Assembly: GCA_031409955.1 (NCBI GenBank)
Contig: JANNYF010000034.1
Location: forward strand, 1-64,000
Reading direction: 5' to 3'
Source: JAFDVL01 sp031409955
GTDB lineage: Bacteria > Acidobacteriota > Blastocatellia > RBC074
Length of the DNA stretch: 64,000 nucleotides
Shown here: positions 61,137 through 64,000 of the stretch, piece by piece
Numbering within the stretch: position 1 is the first letter of the stretch
Layout of the letters: each line of letters begins with the position of its first letter
Notes under the pieces: generated by a model
Seen by the model: only the letters and a program-made list of their open reading frames with translations
Database searches by the model: none
What the model was told of the DNA's origin: nothing
Position numbers and translations under genes: made by a program

Positions 61137-63197
61137 TCAGCGCATCATCTTGCGCAATTCTTTGACGTGTTCGGTGATGCGGTCGCGGTCATTGCGATTC
61201 GGCGCAATCCGCAGAATCGTCTCAAACGCGTTGAGGGCTTCCGCGTAGCGCCCGGATGTTTCGTAAATCTGCGCGAGTTCGAGGTAGGTTTCCGGCAAAT
61301 ACGGATTCGCTTGCGCGGGAAACTTTTGCAAGATGTCTTTGGCTTCGGCTTCGGCCTTGTCGAATTGACGGCTGAAACGGGCGGCGCGCACCAGCATCAA
61401 GCGGGATTCGAGGACGCTGGGATCGCATTGCACGGCTTGCGCAAACGCGCGTTCGGCTTTGTCGAATTTCTTTTGCTGGAAGTAATGATCGCCGACGTGA
61501 AAGCTGGGTGCCGCCCACGCCGGAGCCAATTCCGCCGCGCGTTTGTACGCGTCGAATGCTTTGTTTTTGTCTTGCCGTCTTTCATACGCATAGCCGAGCG
61601 CATTCCACGAATACGCGGCGCGCGGATCAAACTTCAGGGCTTGTTGCAAAACGGCGACGGCATCCTGGGCGCGATTTTCTTCAATCAACGCGCGGCCTTC
61701 GCAAAACAGATATTTGGCTTCGATGGTTGGATCAGTGACGTTCAGCGATTTCAGCAGCCGGAAGGCTTCTGCACCTTGTCGAAACGAATGACGGCTGACC
61801 GTGGTGATCGAAGCCTGCACGTAATTGCTGATGGCTTGTTGTCCGATGGCTTCAAAGATGCTGCTGAATGTGATTTCGAGAGCTTTGCGATTTGGTTCTT
61901 GTGGTGCAGTTTGGAGCAATTGCTGATATTGCTGCCACGCTTGGCCGATATTTTTGGCTGCCAGTGATTGTTGGATTTGGGCGACGAGCGGCGAGCTGGG
62001 CGGCCTTGTCGGCGCGGCGGTTTTCACGTTCACGATGGTTCGTTCGGCGGCGAGCGAAAGCTTTTGCGTGATGGTCGAAGCGCCCGGCGAATCAATCGAA
62101 AACTCGTGCTGACCGGGCTTGAGCTGTTCGATGACGAGCGAGCCGTTCGGGCGAATCTTGCCCTTGAAGCTATTATTTAAATACACATCGCTGCCCGGCA
62201 CGCCGCGAATTTCCAGCGTGGCAGAAGCGATTGATAATTTTTCAGGCTCAGGCTTGATAACAACTGGCTTAGTGACAACTGGCGCAACTTTGCTCAACAC
62301 TGCCAGTGGCAGGCGCGGATCAATGCTGCCAGCCGCGCGGGGATGTTGCAGCGACTTGGTTTCTTTCGGCACCATCTCGGACAAGTATTCCAACACTTCT
62401 GCCGCACGCACGAAACCGTCTTTGTCCTTGTCTGCTTCGCCTTTCAGTCCTTTCAGCAGGAAATGCGTGAACACGCCGTGACCGCCGCCCCAATGCTCGC
62501 CTTCGTAGCTGCGTTGATCGGCGCGTGAGCCGAGGATGCGCAACACACCTTGCCCGCTTTTGCCGACTTCTTCCATGTAGCGATTGACCATCGTTTGCGT
62601 TTCAGTGCTGCGCGAAGTCCAGCCGAGTTTCCCCGCGTGACAAGCATCCGCAATCAGAATCACCGACCGCGCCTTAATACGTTCGGTGACAATGCGATCC
62701 AGTTCAGCAATCGGCATCGCGGTGGCGTACAAATTTTGCGGATCAGAATCGTGCGCCAGCAAATAACCATCGCGGTCGCCTTCGACTACGCCGTGCCCGG
62801 CAAAGAAAATCACGACGACATCGTCCGGCTCAACGGAACGCGGCAACGCTGTGCCGAGCGCGCTGCGCATCGCGGAAACGGTCGCATCTTGATTGAGCAT
62901 CACAGTGACTTGATTCGCTGGAAAGCCGCCGCCATTCGGGCTGCGCAAAAACGCGGCGAAATCCTGCGCGTCGCGGTGCGCGTATTGAAGCTGCTGTTCT
63001 TTGTTCAGATTGCGATAGCTGGAAACGCCGATCACGACCGCCCAGAGCTTGCCTTTACCGTCAATCGTTTCGCCGCTGGTTTGCACAACGGTCAGCGCGC
63101 GTTCCTGCTTCGGCATTTTTTGTGCAAGCACAGGCAAACTGCAACACAAAGCGACCAAAATAGCGTGAACGGCGGAATAAGAACGAAAGTTTTTCAT
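61137..63197 (-). CDS. Secreted caspase (C14) protein with PEGA and TPR domains
   Basis: 686 residues from the ATG at 63197, which gives a signal peptide (AVHAILVALCCSLPVLAQ). The caspase domain spans about 50-290 with catalytic His135 (FFAGHGV) and Cys186 (LIADACHAG), so it appears active. A PEGA domain follows at about 330-400 (LEIRGVPGSDVYLNNSFKGK). The C-terminal half has at least four tetratricopeptide repeats (AYSWNALGYAYERRQDKNKA). It would act outside the inner membrane. The substrate is unknown. The gene stands between coaX and birA. Confidence 0.9.
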   Translation of the reverse strand: MKNFRSYSAVHAILVALCCSLPVLAQKMPKQERALTVVQTSGETIDGKGKLWAVVIGVSSYRNLNKEQQLQYAHRDAQDFAAFLRSPNGGGFPANQVTVMLNQDATVSAMRSALGTALPRSVEPDDVVVIFFAGHGVVEGDRDGYLLAHDSDPQNLYATAMPIAELDRIVTERIKARSVILIADACHAGKLGWTSRSTETQTMVNRYMEEVGKSGQGVLRILGSRADQRSYEGEHWGGGHGVFTHFLLKGLKGEADKDKDGFVRAAEVLEYLSEMVPKETKSLQHPRAAGSIDPRLPLAVLSKVAPVVTKPVVIKPEPEKLSIASATLEIRGVPGSDVYLNNSFKGKIRPNGSLVIEQLKPGQHEFSIDSPGASTITQKLSLAAERTIVNVKTAAPTRPPSSPLVAQIQQSLAAKNIGQAWQQYQQLLQTAPQEPNRKALEITFSSIFEAIGQQAISNYVQASITTVSRHSFRQGAEAFRLLKSLNVTDPTIEAKYLFCEGRALIEENRAQDAVAVLQQALKFDPRAAYSWNALGYAYERRQDKNKAFDAYKRAAELAPAWAAPSFHVGDHYFQQKKFDKAERAFAQAVQCDPSVLESRLMLVRAARFSRQFDKAEAEAKDILQKFPAQANPYLPETYLELAQIYETSGRYAEALNAFETILRIAPNRNDRDRITEHVKELRKMMR

Positions 63198-63371
63198 AGC
63201 GTTGCTCTTTGCTTTTGTCTGTGGGACGCGAGGAGAATGGTTGTTCGTCAGCATTCTACCCCCTGCGTCAAGTCCCGTGCGGTTTCCCTATTTCTATAAG
63301 CGCGAAAACAAGAAACCTTTCTGCCAATGACTGGCAAAAAAAAAGCAAAGGATGTTGCCGGAAATTATGGA

Positions 63372-64000
63372 TTAGGAATGGCGCAGATGTTTGATTTCAC
63401 CTGCGAGGATGGTGCGAATTTCGCCGGAAGAGGTTTGGAGTTGCAACGCGCCGCTGTCGTTCAGCCCAACCGTTTCGCCGCGCACTTCTTCGTGATCGAA
63501 AAGGACGACCACCTGTCTGCCGTGCGCGTAGCTCGAAAGCTCCTGCCAACGTTGCAAAATCTTGCGTGGACGATTCTGCCGCAATTCTTCATACCAAAAC
63601 GCCAACCGATCCAGCAGCGCATTTCTGAAGCTGGCGACATTGAAGTGCTGGTCGAATTCCATCTTGAGCGAGGTCGCAATCTCGCTGAGTTCAGGCGGGA
63701 ATGACGAATGATTCAAATTCACGCCGATGCCGACAATAAAGCGCGGCGCTTCATTGGGTGTGCTGGTGCTTTCGATTAAGATGCCGCTGATTTTCCGCGC
63801 ATTCAGCAATACATCATTCGGCCATTTGATGTCCAATTTCAAATCTGAAATCCCAATTTGCTGAATCGTTTCCGCTACCGCCACCGCCACTAATAAACTG
63901 AGCAACGGAATTTTACTCGCTTCAATTTCAGGTCGCAGCAAGACCGAAAGATACAGCCCTTCGCCCGGCGCAGAATGCCACACACGCTCGCGCCTGCCGC
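63372..64000 (-). CDS. birA: Biotin-[acetyl-CoA-carboxylase] ligase, partial
   Basis: The gene is cut by the right edge; the frame is open to position 64000, where GRRERVWHS, part of the biotin-binding loop, can be read. About 209 residues are visible. Motifs include GEGLYLSVLL, LDIKWPNDVLLNARKISGIL with the catalytic lysine, FIVGIGVNLNH and the C-terminal SH3-like domain (LNDSGALQLQTSSGE). It activates biotin with ATP and attaches it to the carboxylase carrier protein. Whether an N-terminal HTH repressor domain is present cannot be seen. Confidence 0.93.
   Translation of the reverse strand, partial: GRRERVWHSAPGEGLYLSVLLRPEIEASKIPLLSLLVAVAVAETIQQIGISDLKLDIKWPNDVLLNARKISGILIESTSTPNEAPRFIVGIGVNLNHSSFPPELSEIATSLKMEFDQHFNVASFRNALLDRLAFWYEELRQNRPRKILQRWQELSSYAHGRQVVVLFDHEEVRGETVGLNDSGALQLQTSSGEIRTILAGEIKHLRHS

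Noticed and set aside
63330..63350. TGCCA-ATGAC-TGGCA followed by an A-run as a terminator
   Set aside because: On the plus strand it is followed by A, not T; on the minus strand the T-run precedes the hairpin.

Overview
The window reads as a stretch of Acidobacteriota chromosome, most likely Blastocatellia-like. This is inferred from gene content: three Oar/CarboxypepD_reg TonB-dependent outer-membrane proteins, a GWxTD protein, PEGA and secreted caspase proteins, DUF4129, and many small secreted proteins without recognised families. Gene density is high. I found no rRNA, tRNA, CRISPR array or insertion sequence. Both ends cut a gene: a TonB-type receptor at the left edge and birA at the right edge.

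Layout. 1-8.1 kb (minus strand): a partial TonB-type receptor, then a second complete receptor followed by two secreted proteins of unknown function. 8.8-13 kb: GWxTD protein, PEGA protein, MFS transporter. 13-14 kb: an AT-richer DUF2335 pair. 14-24.5 kb: DinB, alkyltransferase-like protein, secreted proteins, YbjQ, YceI, aldehyde dehydrogenase coupled to a B12-type radical SAM enzyme, GNAT, four-helix-bundle protein, a thioredoxin-fold protein without its cysteines, PlsC. 24.7-29 kb: a sigma-54 enhancer-binding protein convergent with a PqqD-like/M50/HlyD fusion, then a gene-free stretch that looks like a structured small RNA. 29-40 kb: glgC, psuG, a CDF transporter, a LolC/E-type permease, an orphan receiver protein, xseAB, a PIN toxin pair, typA and a DUF4129 protein. 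40-45 kb: the third receptor and a small secreted protein. 45-49 kb: gyrA and a TPR lipoprotein. 49-54 kb: an Hfq-like protein, then a compact run of coiled-coil protein, membrane-anchored OmpA protein, Ras-like GTPase and histidine kinase. 54-64 kb: glutaminyl cyclase, ComEA, ComEC, RlmD, CoaX, a secreted caspase-PEGA-TPR protein and BirA.

Three patterns stand out. (1) All three receptor genes carry a -24/-12 sigma-54 promoter, and each has the same roughly 32-bp element further upstream, which suggests one enhancer-controlled outer-membrane regulon. (2) The gene run at 49.5-53.6 kb looks like a signalling unit that joins a peptidoglycan-binding, membrane-spanning protein to a small GTPase and a kinase. 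(3) At least nine long palindromic repeats of several families lie between genes. One family occurs twice, each time at the 5' end of a gene, where its right arm encodes the hydrophobic core of the signal peptide in the same frame.

All calls come from reading the sequence and recalling protein families. No searches were run.
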